Assembly (NCBI GenBank): GCA_910589415.1
Contig: OU342630.1
Coordinates: forward strand, 93,988,186-94,052,185
DNA length: 64,000 nt
Origin: Malachius bipustulatus
Lineage: Eukaryota; Arthropoda; Insecta; Coleoptera; Melyridae
Reading direction: 5' to 3'
Positions 11,960-24,080 of this stretch are shown piece after piece. How positions within the stretch are numbered: position 1 is the first letter of the stretch; every line of letters begins with the position of its first letter. The translations under genes were made by a program, and so were the position numbers. The notes beneath the pieces were generated by a model, which saw only the letters and a list, made by a program, of their open reading frames with translations, made no database searches and was not told where the DNA came from.

Positions 11960-14150
11960 TTTGAGTATACAGAGTGTCCCATATGACAGTGGCATATCAA
12001 AGTTATGTTTTTTTAAATGGAATGCTCCTATGTTATTGCATTTTTAGATTGTTTGAGAAGAGAAAATAAGATTGGTTTTTACAGTAATCGAATAACGGTT
12101 TTGCAAATTGGAAATAAGTTGATGGTGATAAGGAGAATTCTAATTGCAAAAAAGTTAGTGGTGTAAAAGATAAGGAGGGAAACGAGGGGAAAAAAGAAAA
12201 AACCGAATATCTACACCACTGGAAGACATCCATAAAATCTGAAATACACAAATTAAAGGCCCTTATTGTTTGCTTATTGTTCATACCAAGTATCATCAAA
12301 ATCGGTTTAAATGTACACAAGTTCTAACCAAAAAACTCTTATATTTTTTTAAAGTTCGACATCCGGTATCTTTTAAACGAAACGTCATTTTGAGCTGAAA
12401 CTTATTTTTTTAACTTACATTTATGAGAGGAACCACCCCTTCAAGTTTGGCACAACATCTCTGATAGGTATACATGCTGTATATCTCTTCGGTAATCTCT
12501 TTTACTTGATAAATAAAGAGTAATATTTACGAGTTGACATACCTACCTGTGGCAGATATGAGAAATGATGTGCCGAAAAAAGGTAAATATTTTTGCGAAT
12601 GAAAAGGCCTTGTTAGCATATTTTGAACATTTGGCGTGGTGTTTCATAACCACACTAGTGCGTTAATAGATTTCTTAGCGCACTAGTGCGGTAATATGGA
12701 ACATTACCTAACTTAAATAGGTGGGATAAATAATGCTCTTTATCTAACAATTTTATAGAAAAAATAAATTACTTTTAGGCACTTGTGCCAAAATGGTATC
12801 ATTTCTAAACTAAAATGGCAATCAAAATGTGAACTTTATGATGCGATTCAACAAAATAGCTATTTATGATAAAAGTTGCAAAATAGAAGTGTTTTAAGCA
12901 CGCGACGAAAATAATTGTTAAACGAGGCCGCGAAGGCCGAGTTTGACAATCGTCAAATAATGCATATTAAATGGTAACTTGCGGATAATGTTTTATATCT
13001 TCTAACTCTTAATGAATAGGAAGAATAACGACGAAAAATAATTACGTAGGTTGGTACTTAATTATTATCGAACAATGTCACATGATACACATACTGGTAA
13101 TTTTTCTGAATCACATTTTAACCACAGAAACAAATAAAAATCATATAATTATTTACATGTAAGTTATAAATGCCCTATAGAGGTATATGTATTGATATGT
13201 TTTTCCTCAAATTAATATGAATTATTATTCACAATAATTATTATTATTCTACTATGTATTTTCTTTTTTTTTATACAAATATTTATTTAATTTTTATTTT
13301 CCAATCCTTTCGCACACGCCTTTTAAAATCATAATTTGAATAATTAGGGGATAAGAACACCAAATCTATTTAAATTATTAAATATTAAGAACTTATTTAT
13401 CATTCTAATCAATTCTCTCATACCTTTTGTGAGTAATAGGAATACGGATGATAGTACAATATAAGACCAGTGGGTATCCCATTTTTAGCCCTAGTTTCCT
13501 GACCATTTTTTGAAGACATTTTCACAAACAATCTACTTAATCAGGACGCACTCAGTGTGAGCACCTCCACTTGAATAACTCAATGTCGTTGACGTTATGC
13601 GTAACAACAGGACTTTTACAAACATTTCATAATTATTATTGTAAATTTCAAGCGCAATCTCAACTAACTGTAGGTAGATATTATTCAACCATCACTGCCA
13701 TAACAATCTATCGCGAAATTAAGGATTATTATTATAGTTGCGACATTAGGTAGAGGTATATTTATTATTATAGAGGGTGTGTTTCATTAATCAAGCAGGT
13801 ACAGAAAACTTGAGTGAAGTTTCCCTGATAAATGAATAAGGGTTGAGGGGGGGTCATTAAAATCTCATTTCAAGCTTCCCTTAGCAGTTAGTACATCAGC
13901 CTCTTGCAGTAGGGTAAAATATATTCACATTTATCATTTTTTTTCTGAATCAATGATTTGAAACAGAATTTTTTTTTTAATAACAATCAAAGACTGCTAT
14001 AAATATACCACCAAAAAGCGTTTTAAAAAAAATATCTTACAAATTTAGGTATCACCATATTTATAAATTGAAAAGAAATTATAATAAGAATTTCGAAAAT
14101 ACCTAGTACTTTTAAGGAAAACCATCAGTAGCGTAATTATAGAGACCTGC
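11960..14150. other. non-coding repeat-rich stretch
   Basis: No gene recognised. It contains partial MITE ends (TACAGAGTGTCCCATATG near 11,970), two GCACTAGTGCG-like palindromes at 12650-12690, and a CGAGGCCGCGAAGGCCGAG palindrome near 12925. The rest is AT-rich. Confidence 0.4.
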
Positions 14151-14579
14151 TATACCTACCATATACAGTGTGTGACCCATTTGTTCTTGAAACACCCTGT
14201 ATAATCTTAATTTATGGTGCGATTTTAAAAGGATTTCTTTTAAATCATAGAGCTTGATAAACTATATTTTGAGAGCAAAAAGCGTCTCATTCCTGTGAAA
14301 TCCGAGGCCTGCTAGATCAGTGTTTACTTGTAAAATATCAAAAATTCATATTAGCGATTTTTTTTTAGAAAAAAATTGGGCACACTAAATTTTATTGGAA
14401 ATGTCAGAGTAATAAGGATCTTGCAGTTATTTTAGAAATTCATAATAATACTCCGAATTTTCATTAATTTATTCGAAAAGGTCAAAAAAGCTATCCATGA
14501 AAAAAACCTTAAAGTATCTAACTGTCAAAAGTAATAAAAAAATTTGTAGGATAATTCCCATCAGTAAAACGTGTCTATA

Positions 14580-14745
14580 CCCAGGTAGCACACTGTCGTC
14601 CTAATGACGTCAATTTTAAGTCATTATTGGTCTGCGACGTCATTTGTCCAAATTAGGACGTCCAAATGACGTCACATTTTATGACGTCAATTCGACGTCT
14701 ATAAATTAACGTCAATGTGACGACAATATTAGGTCATATCTATGA
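14580..14745 (+). repeat. ACGTC-rich transposon end (left)
   Basis: Starts CCCAGGTAGCACACTG next to TA, then carries about seven ACGTC/GACGTC sites within about 110 bp. The same design in inverse orientation (CACTGTGCTGCCTGGG, then TA) ends at 39763. The pattern is that of a terminal inverted repeat with subterminal binding sites. No transposase gene was seen nearby. Confidence 0.55.
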
Positions 14746-14749
14746 CACA

Positions 14750-15770
14750 TATTTGATATTTCTTAGTTCTATAAAAAGTCCAATTTTATTTTATTTCGTA
14801 AAAATTATGGTCAATAATATGTACCTATGTTTTATTTACTTATAAAATCTTCAAAGCTCTTATTTACAAAAAAATTGTTTCAGCGTTCACGTATCATCAG
14901 AATTATTTTGCGTAGATGCAATGACCGTCATCGACATCTAATAAATGCTAATATTAAAAATCCACCCCGTCATTTTCCAATTTCCATCATTTCACAATCG
15001 CACCACTATTCGCTCTCTCGCTCGCTCAGGGTTGGTGCTAATTAATTAGTTCATCACTCTCATCGATGCTCGGTTTTAATCGCATAATGGAGGTCGGTTG
15101 ACGACAGCGCAACGCAAGCGACCAGCGTTGCCAGACGTAACATATAATATGGAATATTGTAACAATTTAAAGATTTCCATGAATTTCAAGATTTTTTTAA
15201 TAAATAATATGTAACAAAATCATCAACGTTCCTGATTCATAAGTACATTATAAATAGTTTTTTTTAAGTAGGTAGGTAACAACCTCTCTTTCAATAACAA
15301 AGAAAGAAAACATTTTTCTAAATTTTTTGAAATACAAAAACAATAATTCCAGTTTTCAAAGTCACATCAAATTTTAGTTTATGCTGAGTTTATTTTATTT
15401 TTATTGTAACATCATTTTCTGATCAATCTAATATCGACAATCCGGGAATCATAGTTTCTTTTCTTCTATAATATGGCAACCCTGAACAGGTACAAGACCG
15501 TTACCGTTAGGCAATACCATCACCACGGCACGTTAGGCACGGGGAGTAGTAGCGACTCCGACTCCAGCAGCCAGGTCGCCTTTATACTTTATTGTTTGAC
15601 TTTTGATTTGAATGTTTTGTTTTAGTGTATTTTTTAACAAAAAAATACACTATTGAGGACGACATCACTTTTCGAAAATCACCCAAACTCATCAAATGTC
15701 CACCGATCATGACCCCCAGATCACGAAAAAGTGGTTTTCCAAAATTCACCTGCCCACGATATATATATAT
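14750..15770. other. non-coding stretch before the ribozyme array
   Basis: AT-rich with a short GC-richer patch (15085-15140). No gene, RNA or repeat partner clearly recognised. It ends in a (TA)n run that borders the array. Confidence 0.4.
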
Positions 15771-15888
15771 ATATTTACTTAGAAAAATATTAACCGAGCC
15801 GCTGTATGAAAATACAAAATAATAATAATAATGGGCTTGGCTCTTCGAGCTCTCAGGCAGTCTACAAAACAGAGCCTTCCAAACAATC

Positions 15889-15954
15889 CTATCGAAATCA
15901 CAGACGGACCGTTTCGCTCTTATTATGAGCTCATCAGTGTGATATATCGAATAG
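15889..15954 (-). ncRNA. type I hammerhead ribozyme, copy 1
   Basis: Read on the minus strand: stem I outer CTAT, then inner ATCACA; core CTGATGA; stem II GCTC-ATAATAA-GAGC; core GAA; stem III ACG-GTC-CGT; cleavage-site C; then TGTGAT and ATAG closing stem I. All conserved core bases are present, and the asymmetric internal loop in stem I is typical of natural type I ribozymes. Predicted self-cleavage is 3' of the C at 15903. Confidence 0.88.
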
Positions 15955-16321
15955 ATACATCTGGAGGATGTAATTGCAGACTGCCATCGGTCTCGAGACG
16001 TTATTAAAATCCTTCATCCGGTTCACAGTGACCCGGAGAAAATCGCTACATCTACCGATGGATGACGGAACTACCGACCTGACGGCAACTCGCGCCATTC
16101 AGAAAAAGTGGCCTCGTGCAGTTTTATATGCTATGAGGCATCGACTTTTCGTCTGGCTTTGCTGCGCAGCCAGCAGATGTCACCATCATTGCCCAATGAG
16201 AGTATAAGTACTTAGAAAAATATTAACCGAGCCGCTGTATGAAAATACAAAATAATAATAATAATGGGCTTGGCTCTTCGAGCTCTCAGGCAGTCTACAA
16301 AACAGAGCCTTCCAAACAATC

Positions 16322-16387
16322 CTATCGAAATCACAGACGGACCGTTTCGCTCTTATTATGAGCTCATCAGTGTGATATATCGAATAG
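16322..16387 (-). ncRNA. type I hammerhead ribozyme, copy 2
   Basis: Same structure as copy 1, exactly 433 bp on. Predicted cleavage 3' of the C at 16336 (minus strand). Confidence 0.88.
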
Positions 16388-16754
16388 ATACATCTGGAGG
16401 ATGTAATTGCAGACTGCCATCGGTCTCGAGACGTTATTAAAATCCTTCATCCGGTTCACAGTGACCCGGAGAAAATCGCTACATCTACCGATGGATGACG
16501 GAACTACCGACCTGACGGCAACTCGCGCCATTCAGAAAAAGTGGCCTCGTGCAGTTTTATATGCTATGAGGCATCGACTTTTCGTCTGGCTTTGCTGCGC
16601 AGCCAGCAGATGTCACCATCATTGCCCAATGAGAGTATAAGTACTTAGAAAAATATTAACCGAGCCGCTGTATGAAAATACAAAATAATAATAATAATGG
16701 GCTTGGCTCTTCGAGCTCTCAGGCAGTCTACAAAACAGAGCCTTCCAAACAATC

Positions 16755-16820
16755 CTATCGAAATCACAGACGGACCGTTTCGCTCTTATTATGAGCTCAT
16801 CAGTGTGATATATCGAATAG
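16755..16820 (-). ncRNA. type I hammerhead ribozyme, copy 3
   Basis: Same structure, third copy. Predicted cleavage 3' of the C at 16769 (minus strand). Confidence 0.88.
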
Positions 16821-17187
16821 ATACATCTGGAGGATGTAATTGCAGACTGCCATCGGTCTCGAGACGTTATTAAAATCCTTCATCCGGTTCACAGTGACCC
16901 GGAGAAAATCGCTACATCTACCGATGGATGACGGAACTACCGACCTGACGGCAACTCGCGCCATTCAGAAAAAGTGGCCTCGTGCAGTTTTATATGCTAT
17001 GAGGCATCGACTTTTCGTCTGGCTTTGCTGCGCAGCCAGCAGATGTCACCATCATTGCCCAATGAGAGTATAAGTACTTAGAAAAATATTAACCGAGCCG
17101 CTGTATGAAAATACAAAATAATAATAATAATGGGCTTGGCTCTTCGAGCTCTCAGGCAGTCTACAAAACAGAGCCTTCCAAACAATC

Positions 17188-17253
17188 CTATCGAAATCAC
17201 AGACGGACCGTTTCGCTCTTATTATGAGCTCATCAGTGTGATATATCGAATAG
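17188..17253 (-). ncRNA. type I hammerhead ribozyme, copy 4
   Basis: Same structure, in the last minus-strand unit before the array inverts. Predicted cleavage 3' of the C at 17202. Confidence 0.88.
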
Positions 17254-17783
17254 ATACATCTGGAGGATGTAATTGCAGACTGCCATCGGTCTCGAGACGT
17301 TATTAAAATCCTTCATCCGGTTCACAGTGACCCGGAGAAAATCGCTACATCTACCGATGGATGACGGAACTACCGACCTGACGGCAACTCGCGCCATTCA
17401 GAAAAAGTGGCCTCGTGCAGTTTTATATGCTATGAGGCATCGACTTTTCTGAGAGCTCGAAGAGCCAAGCCCATTATTATTATTATTTTGTATTTTCATA
17501 CAGCGGCTCGGTTAATATTTTTCTAAGTACTTATACTCTCATTGGGCAATGATGGTGACATCTGCTGGCTGCGCAGCAAAGCCAGACGAAAAGTCGATGC
17601 CTCATAGCATATAAAACTGCACGAGGCCACTTTTTCTGAATGGCGCGAGTTGCCGTCAGGTCGGTAGTTCCGTCATCCATCGGTAGATGTAGCGATTTTC
17701 TCCGGGTCACTGTGAACCGGATGAAGGATTTTAATAACGTCTCGAGACCGATGGCAGTCTGCAATTACATCCTCCAGATGTAT

Positions 17784-17849
17784 CTATTCGATATATCACA
17801 CTGATGAGCTCATAATAAGAGCGAAACGGTCCGTCTGTGATTTCGATAG
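17784..17849 (+). ncRNA. type I hammerhead ribozyme, copy 5
   Basis: CTAT 17784-17787 pairs with ATAG 17846-17849. ATCACA 17795-17800 pairs with TGTGAT 17836-17841. CTGATGA is at 17801-17807, stem II at 17808-17822 and GAAA at 17823-17826. A 3-bp stem III ends in CGT (17832-17834), and the cleavage C is at 17835. The full three-way junction is intact. Confidence 0.9.
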
Positions 17850-18216
17850 GATTGTTTGGAAGGCTCTGTTTTGTAGACTGCCTGAGAGCTCGAAGAGCCA
17901 AGCCCATTATTATTATTATTTTGTATTTTCATACAGCGGCTCGGTTAATATTTTTCTAAGTACTTATACTCTCATTGGGCAATGATGGTGACATCTGCTG
18001 GCTGCGCAGCAAAGCCAGACGAAAAGTCGATGCCTCATAGCATATAAAACTGCACGAGGCCACTTTTTCTGAATGGCGCGAGTTGCCGTCAGGTCGGTAG
18101 TTCCGTCATCCATCGGTAGATGTAGCGATTTTCTCCGGGTCACTGTGAACCGGATGAAGGATTTTAATAACGTCTCGAGACCGATGGCAGTCTGCAATTA
18201 CATCCTCCAGATGTAT

Positions 18217-18282
18217 CTATTCGATATATCACACTGATGAGCTCATAATAAGAGCGAAACGGTCCGTCTGTGATTTCGATAG
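18217..18282 (+). ncRNA. type I hammerhead ribozyme, copy 6
   Basis: Same as copy 5, one 433-bp period on. Predicted cleavage after 18268. Confidence 0.88.
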
Positions 18283-18649
18283 GATTGTTTGGAAGGCTCT
18301 GTTTTGTAGACTGCCTGAGAGCTCGAAGAGCCAAGCCCATTATTATTATTATTTTGTATTTTCATACAGCGGCTCGGTTAATATTTTTCTAAGTACTTAT
18401 ACTCTCATTGGGCAATGATGGTGACATCTGCTGGCTGCGCAGCAAAGCCAGACGAAAAGTCGATGCCTCATAGCATATAAAACTGCACGAGGCCACTTTT
18501 TCTGAATGGCGCGAGTTGCCGTCAGGTCGGTAGTTCCGTCATCCATCGGTAGATGTAGCGATTTTCTCCGGGTCACTGTGAACCGGATGAAGGATTTTAA
18601 TAACGTCTCGAGACCGATGGCAGTCTGCAATTACATCCTCCAGATGTAT

Positions 18650-18715
18650 CTATTCGATATATCACACTGATGAGCTCATAATAAGAGCGAAACGGTCCGT
18701 CTGTGATTTCGATAG
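18650..18715 (+). ncRNA. type I hammerhead ribozyme, copy 7
   Basis: Same as copy 5, two periods on. Predicted cleavage after 18701. Confidence 0.88.
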
Positions 18716-19082
18716 GATTGTTTGGAAGGCTCTGTTTTGTAGACTGCCTGAGAGCTCGAAGAGCCAAGCCCATTATTATTATTAATTTGTATTTTCATAC
18801 AGAGGCTCGGTTAATATTTTTCTAAGTACTTATACTCTCATTGGGCAATGATGGTGACATCTGCTGGCTGCGCAGCAAAGCCAGACGAAAAGTCGATGCC
18901 TCATAGCATATAAAACTGCACGAGGCCACTTTTTCTGAATGGCGCGAGTTGCCGTCAGGTCGGTAGTTCCGTCATCCATCGGTAGATGTAGCGATTTTCT
19001 CCGGGTCACTGTGAACCGGATGAAGGATTTTAATAACGTCTCGAGACCGATGGCAGTCTGCAATTACATCCTCCAGATGTAT

Positions 19083-19148
19083 CTATTCGATATATCACAC
19101 TGATGAGCTCATAATAAGAGCGAAACGGTCCGTCTGTGATTTCGATAG
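19083..19148 (+). ncRNA. type I hammerhead ribozyme, copy 8
   Basis: Same as copy 5, three periods on. Predicted cleavage after 19134. Confidence 0.88.
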
Positions 19149-19256
19149 GATTGTTTGGAAGGCTCTGTTTTGTAGACTGCCTGAGAGCTCGAAGAGCCAA
19201 GCCCATTATTATTATATATATTTATATATATATATATATATATAGATCTTTCTATC

Positions 19257-19506
19257 CTTCCTGAGCCAGTCGAAATTTCATACCATCCTGAACCATGGCT
19301 TAAATAAGCAGTTGGAGCCCGTCTCTCGGCGTATATTTATTTGTCATTATTCGAATATCATATTTTTGAACATATACATCACGAAAAAAGAGATTTATTT
19401 TTTATCATTTTATACAAAAAAAACCGTACCATCCTGAACCATCATACTTGTGCTGACCTGAACCACTGTATATATTTTAGATGGTTCATACAATTCTGAA
19501 CCACGT
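19257..19506 (+). repeat. CCATCCTGAACCA motif cluster (left)
   Basis: Five variants of ACCATCCTGAACCA or its core occur in 250 bp (near 19257, 19283, 19428, 19454 and 19490). A larger cluster with both orientations lies at 36762-37092. Likely transposon subterminal repeats; no gene is attached. Confidence 0.5.
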
Positions 19507-19609
19507 CTTTTCTCACAACTGCCTATTCACTTTTTTTGTAAAACGCAGGTTCATGTCGCTCGAAAAACTACTTATCCCATTTTAAAAATTAAAAAAAATA
19601 AATATTTGC

Positions 19610-20010
19610 ATCCACGTATCCTAAGCTTCATCAATTTTTTTGGAATCGAGGAGCGAAACAGGGGTGCTGGGTGGGTAAGAAGCTAAAAACCACTATTGCA
19701 AACTAATATATTAAGGTCACAACTAAGGCCTCTTTGACTATATTTCTATTTTTTTTCTTCATTTTCAGGGCAAGGAATATCTTCGAGATTAACAGTAGCA
19801 CGATTATTATTTTGAATTTTGCATTTATTTTTCATTTGAATTCCAAAAAGCGTGACATTAATCCATGTATTCTGTAAATTCCCTGTAAACTCGGCGTAGT
19901 TATTCGCAATTCTCGCCATGACCGTACTCTGAAAACCTATTTTTAGTGCCGTTTTATTTTTGGCTACCATGCATTTGCAAAGCAAATGAAGTTTAGTCCA
20001 ATAAAGTCTA
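19610..20010 (+). repeat. dispersed repeat family B, copy 1
   Basis: Shares 'ATCGAGGAGCGAAA', 'GGTCACAACTAAGGCCTC', 'GGCAAGGAATATCTTCGA' and 'CCAAAAAGCGTGACAT' with copies at 23.5 kb (same strand) and 30.9-31.2 kb (opposite strand). It also holds the palindrome GCATTTGCAAAGCAAATG. No protein recognised. Confidence 0.6.
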
Positions 20011-20279
20011 AAAAGTCATACGTATCGATTAAGAATACACATCCTTTTGATAGTTCGATTTATTTTGTTTCATATACGTGGTTTTTATAGTAACCGTCCA
20101 GTTTGTCTAAACACTCCATCCCGCATAAATAAGTATACGTCAACATTGGTTTTGAATGGAATTAAATGCACAACACATAGGATAGAATGTCATTACGTGA
20201 ATAAATTTTATGCAGTTGTCAGTGGCTCTCAAACTGACGTAAGCGCTTCAATTCATTGTTTGAATGATTCCTTCTAAAA

Positions 20280-21700
20280 TTTACGCTCGTTCACAACTTG
20301 ACAATTAACTGTTTGACATTTTCTGGTGAAATTAAAAATATTAATTCGGACGGTTAGTGTGACGTCACATCTGACTTTTTAAAGTTAATCCTACTATACC
20401 TTCCTGGTGTTACTATAGATATATTCTCCGCCCCTAAAATAGATATAAATAAAGGAGCACAAACCATCGAGTTTGGCACTTAATTAGCACATAATTAGCA
20501 GATAATTCTGGTGCAGTTCATTTTTAATATTCCCGGAGTGGGGGGGCGGGAGTGCAGCTCAACGCAGCTAACAAACTGAACTATCTGAACTCAAAAAGTG
20601 TTTCCCAACACGGCTCATTTGAAATTGTTTTTTCAAAAAAAGTGTTCTAACCTGACCAGAACCTGACCGGTCAGATCATTGACGGGTTAAATATCTTTCC
20701 TTTGAAAAAAATTATCTAAGTAGACCATATTATGCAGTTACCTACTCGTATAAAATAATACGCCAAAATTAATGCGGCGGTTTTTTGATTTAAATAATTT
20801 TATTGCTCTGAGCGTTTGTAACTGACATTAGAAGTAAGAGGAAATTTAAGATATTCTGGTCACTGGGTTTTTAAATGGCTTCTAATAAAATTTGGTCACC
20901 ATTGTTCAACTAAGTAAAATATGTTATGAATACAATGAGAATTCTTATTTTGATGTTTTGTTTAATAAATTTAATGGAAATTTAGGGCGCATTTTTAAAA
21001 TATAACTCAACAATCTGATAGGGTGACTAAATAGAGCAAAGTAAATAACAGATTCATAGTTTTTAATCTTCAGAAATACCAATATGTAATACCTAATAGC
21101 ATCAAGAGGGTAGGTATGAGGATGCCGCTATTGCCACTAGCCAACTAAAAAGAAAGCAATAAATTAATCCCGGGAGCTGACAGCTATTGATCATAATCAT
21201 AAAATACCACCCGTTATTCATTCATTCTTTTTTTCATTCATAATATTTATGTTGTATTGTACGTTAATGAGTAAATTAAGGAACAGGACTTGAGAAACTT
21301 CATTTGAAAAAATTGTTTTTGCTGGTTTATAATAATAATGAATCGAATTTTTTTTGTTAATTCCTGTAGCTGATTGACTACAAAAATTGGTTTTAATTTT
21401 TTTATTTTAAGATTGAATAAATTTTCAACTACTGGAAAATTTTTGAAAACCTTGACTTGAACTTTCAACCATTTTCGCCTGCGGCGCTTCCCCTCCCCCC
21501 TCTCCTACGAGGCTATTTTCAAAATTCTGGTGATTTTTTAGTGGGAATACCAGGACGATTTAGTGGTGAACATAAATTTGTGTTGGTAACGCGGATTAGA
21601 AGTCAATTTTTTATGGCTCACACTTTATTATGTTATACATACCTACATTCATTTAATTAATAAATAAATGTTTAATTAGTATATTATGCAACGAGCTTAT
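20280..21700. other. non-coding stretch
   Basis: A stray piece of family B ('CCTTCCTGGTGTTACTATAG' near 20400) is the only recognised feature. Otherwise AT-rich, no gene. Confidence 0.35.
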
Positions 21701-21704
21701 AATG

Positions 21705-22510
21705 AAGGCTATTAATACGCGAGTATGATGGTTAAGATACGAGCCGTAGGCGAGTGTCTTAACCATCATAAGAGCGTATTAATAGCCATTATCTGCGAGT
21801 TCCATACACTATTTTTTCTACGACCCTTTTTTATTTCATCGAAAAGATTGAAAAATTATATATTTTAACAATGACCCGTGTACAATTGCGGATCATTGAG
21901 GTTAAGATAGGTTGCTTACGCATATTAGGTACCAAATTTTCTTTTCGTCGCTAAGATTATTCTGCTGAGACATGTTTTAGTATCAAGTTTAAGGGCACTA
22001 CTCACTACTGCGTAATTTTTATTATGCGAAGTTCGAATTCCGAATTTTACGCTTTGATTTTCAGTAATAATTTTAATAACATTGTCAGCCATTAATTACG
22101 ATATTGCTTACCTGCGCACGCGACGGTCACGGTCGCAGCGTTGCCGCTTTGAATACTATATCACGGACCGCTACGAATAATATAATACTTTATCTTCCTA
22201 TCTTTTACAGATATACCTACCTATCAAATTAATTAAGGTAACATAAAATCTTGATAAATGTTCTTTGAATGTTACTTATGTTCTAAATTAAATAAACGTT
22301 CAGATTTTTTTTCAGAAATACAGAACTTATATCACAAGGCAATTTTTGTCGTGAGTATGACAACTCTGTGACTTCGGTTGGTTTGCCGACCCGATTGTGA
22401 GCGAAAGGGAACCGATTCGATTGCAAATGCTCCTCTGCCATTGGATAGCTTGACCAGTGCTTTAATGAAAATTTGTATCTTAATGAGACCCATTAAAGCA
22501 CTGGTGATTC
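21705..22510. other. short palindromes in non-coding DNA
   Basis: Two short hairpins are visible. One is TTAAGATACGAGCC...GGCGAGTGTCTTAA near 21732-21763. The other is AGTGCTTTAATG...CATTAAAGCACT near 22456-22502. Both look like remnants of small inverted-repeat elements. Confidence 0.4.
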
Positions 22511-23514
22511 ATACTTAATTTGCAGATTAAAGGTTGGGAGTAGAAAAAGTATATTAATAAGTGTTAATAAGTGTAGAAGTGTATTTATTTATGTTGATCA
22601 AGTCAGATCAAAGTTATCACGGTCCCGTACCCCAATAAGAGGAATAAACAATTTTACTTTCATTATTCGGAAGCTCTTCAAATTCTTTAAGCAAATTTTT
22701 TCAAATGGCATAATTAATAAATTGATTTGCCGATGGAAATTAGTCGGTCAAAGTTAACGACAATGAAAGATAAAACATTTATACAGAATTCTTCAAGGGA
22801 TATTATTATTAAAAGATATCATTATAGGGTTTTTTGAAATACATAATTCCCTCCTTTGTATATTAAATTTTATTTTGGTTTTGCTAATACCCAACAAAAA
22901 ATGTGAAAATAAATAAATGTAGATATTATAAAGTAAGTAAGTACAATCATTTATTTGCAATTGAATGTTTTTTAAGCTATAAGAACTCTAATAGAAATCA
23001 TGCAAGAACATAACTACAAGAATTAGAGAGCCTCGTCAGGCATTTTTATCCTGATTTTTTAAGTAACTTCACCACTCGACCATTCAATTATTGCCTTATA
23101 ATTAATTAATAATATTCCTGGTTGTGGTTTAGTATCCTGGCGTAACCATTGCAGATTTCAGACAGTTGTTGATTAGAGTCCCTCGATTCAGAGGGACTTT
23201 ATATATTGTTTACCTGACACTTCACATTTTCTTCTTTCTTCTTTTTTGTTTCATTTTATACAAAAAAACAAAAATCTTACAATGCAACAACTGATTCAAA
23301 TTTACGTGTTACCTATAATAGACATGCAACTTCATCACATCACAAGTCATTAGCGCTGTTGTCATATTGAACGTTATAGGTGCTTGGGTATTTCCCCGTT
23401 CATTGCAGATATCTGTTCATTGCAGTATTGCAGGTTTTGGTATTCGACAAGCAAGATATTTCATTTCATTAGAGGAAACAAACGATGATGGGGAAGTATT
23501 AAAACTCTTGGTAA

Positions 23515-24080
23515 ATATATACATCCGCGTCTCCTAAGTTATTCCATAAATTTTTTCGGGATCGAGGAGCGAAATAGGTGTACTGGGTGGGTAAGAAGCT
23601 AAAAACAGATATTGCAAACAAATATTAAGGTCACAACTAAGGCCTCTTTGACACTACGGTCGCATTGTTATTTTTTATTCAATATCAGGGCAAGGAATAT
23701 CTTCGAAATTAACAGTAGCACGATTATTATTTTGATCTTTACATTTATTTTGCATTTACATTCCAAAAAGCGTGACATCAATCCCTATAGTCTGGGTCAT
23801 ATCGTACCCAGGGTATAGAAAGCTATATCCGTTCGGATCCGTCTCTGTATCGTCGGCAACGCTACGACGCGATAGGCCACTTCAGCACTTCTTCTAGTGC
23901 TTGTTTATACGCGGTACTAACCAGGACCGGACTCCCTATATCGATTTATAGTGCCTTTATTTTTGCTAATCATGTATTTGCAAAGCAAATGAATACCTTC
24001 CTGGTGTTACTATAGGTACGTCCTCCATTCCTATATGGTAGATGCCATAGTGAAACTGTAGGATAGCCAAATATAAATAC
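23515..24080 (+). repeat. dispersed repeat family B, copy 2
   Basis: Homologous to 19610-20010 and continues further, through 'AGGACCGGACTCCCTATA' and 'CCTTCCTGGTGTTACTATAG'. These pieces also occur inverted at 29150-29290. The breaks between copies suggest rearrangement of one longer element. Confidence 0.6.

Larger units (their letters stand above)
15777..17449 (-). repeat. 433-bp hammerhead-bearing tandem array, left arm
   Basis: About 3.9 head-to-tail copies of a 433-bp unit with exact period (repeated landmarks at 15974, 16407 and 16840). No differences were noticed between copies. Each unit carries a type I hammerhead ribozyme on the minus strand, so the sense transcript runs leftwards. 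Other unit landmarks are an (ATT)n run and a strong hairpin CTGGCT...AGCCAG. A 77-aa open frame in every copy has no recognisable product and runs antisense to the ribozyme. The array begins directly next to a (TA)n run and breaks off inside a unit at 17449. This fits retrozyme-like or ribozyme-satellite DNA. Confidence 0.9.
17450..19214 (+). repeat. 433-bp hammerhead-bearing tandem array, right arm (inverted)
   Basis: About 4.1 copies of the same unit in the opposite orientation, so the ribozymes lie on the plus strand and the two arms diverge. Copies repeat at 17531, 17964, 18397 and 18830. The last junction shows rare changes (AATTTGTATT and CAGAGGCTC near 18784-18805 instead of ATTTTGTATT and CAGCGGCTC). 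It ends in (TA)n from about 19205. Pairing copy to copy, 15823-17449 and 17588-19214 form a 1.63-kb inverted repeat with a 138-bp unit-derived spacer. Confidence 0.9.

Noticed and set aside
15974..19063. Identical 77-aa open frames in seven copies of the 433-bp unit
   Set aside because: The frame lies antisense to the ribozyme and its product has no recognisable domain. Its identity in all copies follows from the near-identical DNA units, not from selection on protein.
15777..19214. Tandem array considered as a CRISPR array or a multicopy gene family
   Set aside because: Units are 433 bp with no unique spacers, and the genome is animal; the ribozyme structure explains it better.
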